From NCBI GenBank assembly GCA_001692895.1, contig KV748229.1, positions 371,359-435,358 on the forward strand: a stretch of 64,000 nucleotides of DNA, written 5' to 3'. A program made the translations under genes and the position numbers. Under the pieces are notes generated by a model, which was not told the origin of the DNA, did not search any database, and saw nothing but the letters and a program-made list of their open reading frames with translations. Shown in pieces: positions 62,764 to 64,000 of the stretch. The DNA comes from Cenococcum geophilum 1.58 (lineage: Eukaryota > Ascomycota > Dothideomycetes > Gloniales > Gloniaceae). Position 1 is the first letter of the stretch, and the number at the start of each line of letters is the position of its first letter.

Positions 62764-63345
62764 AAATATCCTTAACCAGTTTTCATTTCGTACCCACTAA
62801 GATATATATCACAACACCAAGCTAATTGACAGACTTCAGCCTCCCCGGAAGGTGAGTTCTAACTGAGCACCGAACGCCGCCATAATACATCCATCCCGGG
62901 CTTGCCCAATCCCTTCAAAGAATGAGACTCTTGGTCCATATACTATTGAGGATGCTCCTTCTGGAAAACACGGTTATTTGGCCCATAACGGGACTTCGCA
63001 CAAAGAGTAAAAAACCAAAGGGGTCTGGGTATCTTCCATCACAGCAGCGAGAGCCCCTCAAAGCTCATTGAACCAAGAAAGCTGGAGAATTGTGACCAGC
63101 CAATCCAGCCTTCAACGAACAAATAGCCAATGACGAAGGAAAAGGCAACCAAAATCGCGTTTAGAAGATTTCAGACTTGGTATCGGGGTTTTGATCGGCT
63201 TTGGGGATATCTGCGAACATACTTCCTCCTTTCGCAGCTTCCATGTTCTTCATGCTAGTCTTCGCAAATAATGTCTGTGGCTTCGACCTACACCCACTGA
63301 ATCAGTATTTCTTGCATGATCAAGATGTATTATCCATGGTGATTC
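62764..63345. promoter_or_regulatory. region between spo12 and ureF
   Basis: This holds the 3' flank of the Spo12 gene and the promoter of ureF, both on the minus strand. No TATA or known factor site is claimed. A minus-strand peptide with a membrane-like run (near 63,080-63,160) is out of frame with anything before it and was not called. Confidence 0.45.
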
Positions 63346-63622
63346 CTACTTCTTCATTGAGTGCTTATTTCGGAATGCGTTCAGCTTCTGGGTAGCCGGG
63401 GACATAATCTCATCTGAGGGAGAGACATAGGTCTGCTGCGCTCTGTAGAAAATTAGGATCGCTCTTCTCCCAAATAGATTGGGGATTTACTCACTGTCCG
63501 TCCTTAATGCGGGACTCTAATACCTGACGGTGGTACTCCATAGTTTTCGGCTTCTCATTTTCGGAAGATTCTATGACTTTGGGTTGACAATTTGTCCGGT
63601 CGGCAAGGATATTGGCAGACAT
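63346..63622 (-). CDS. spo12: Spo12-like mitotic-exit protein, two exons
   Basis: Two small exons, 63,622-63,495 and 63,442-63,346, flank a 52 bp intron (gtgagt ... ctaat ... ctacag), giving 74 aa. The C-terminal half carries the Spo12 signature: TYVSPSDEIMSPATQKLNAF then RNKHSMKK. In the family the two S-P sites are cyclin-dependent-kinase targets, and the protein works in the nucleolus in the early anaphase release pathway that frees the Cdc14 phosphatase. The start is fixed by a TAA directly before the ATG. N-terminal part (NILADRTNCQPKVIE) is probably disordered. The gene is too short and too split to stand out as one frame. It lies about 0.6 kb upstream of ureF on the same strand. Confidence 0.88.
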
Positions 63623-64000
63623 TTATTTTGAAGTAGGTGATGCGAATTCTCGGTAATAAGAGAGTGGTTGAGTTTCGAAAGTAAGGGTTATGGCGCTTTT
63701 GAATCTATTTAAGCGGTGGTGTTGCTGCCATGGAGAGCCCGAATTGAAAAATTGATTGTTTACGATTTTGTATCGATTGTTGCCATAACGACGACGCGAA
63801 CACGTCACAAAATCTACATCACCATGAATCATGAATCGACCACTACGATGACTCATTTATTTAATAAGGTCTGGGATTGAGCGGATAATTGAACGATTGG
63901 ATATGAATATCGCTTTTCGCAGAACGGCATTCTTCCAAGAGCTTCTGAAACCTCCGTGTGCTTAATTAGAGCAGGTGGTATTTCCTTGAGTAATAGGAAC
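63623..64000. other. 5' flank of spo12
   Basis: No gene supported; the open minus frame at 63,623-63,856 ends at the stop right before the Spo12 start and has no domain. Probably promoter and leader of spo12. Confidence 0.45.

Noticed and set aside
63080..63260. Minus-strand peptide with a membrane-like run following an MKNMEAAKGG start
   Set aside because: The two parts are in different frames with no AG acceptor to join them; probably chance in the 3' flank of spo12.

Overview
The window looks like nuclear DNA of a filamentous ascomycete (Pezizomycotina). The intact genes have 49-56 bp GT...AG introns with CTAAC/CTGAY-type branch sites. Fungal families are recognisable: UreF, Spo12, a C2H2 regulator and a secreted SGNH hydrolase. 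A large block carries the signature of repeat-induced point mutation (RIP): CA/TG almost gone, TA everywhere, and stops where Gln or Trp codons are expected. I cannot name the species.

Positions 1 to about 46,550 are one AT-rich, RIP-destroyed block with no intact gene. Reading frames through the stops still shows several relics: a Ser/Thr kinase (about 5.2-5.95 kb, minus), a FunK1-type fungal kinase (20.04-22.43 kb, minus), a BTB/POZ gene (30.5-31.6 kb, plus), a full-length DUF3435 tyrosine recombinase of the Starship captain family (31.99-34.46 kb, minus), and a piggyBac-like transposase (45.19-46.53 kb, plus). A 2.1 kb element with a chromodomain-like 3' end is present twice in opposite orientation (2.3-4.45 and 41.57-43.65 kb). 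Minisatellites, a 682 bp tandem duplication, a dispersed repeat with tRNA-like features and a 300 bp MITE that kept its CA/TG steps lie among them. The captain, with kinase, FunK1 and BTB relics on its downstream side, suggests a dead Starship giant transposon and its cargo. That is an inference; the element ends are not located.

Positions 46.6-58.7 kb have ordinary composition: a short repeat-rich border with hairpins, a four-exon C2H2 zinc-finger gene (minus, 48.1-49.7 kb), an unrecognised two-exon gene (plus, 50.8-51.9 kb), a long gene-poor stretch with small repeats, a possible broken basic protein at 55.35 kb, a 261 bp MITE at 56 kb, and an intact secreted SGNH/GDSL hydrolase (plus, 56.67-57.91 kb).

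Positions 58.7-61.0 kb are a separate RIP island: a GC-richer element with a mutated Crypton-type (GCR1_C/Ndc10-like) recombinase gene on the minus strand. After it come housekeeping genes on the minus strand: urease accessory protein UreF (two exons) and the small mitotic-exit protein Spo12 (two short exons).
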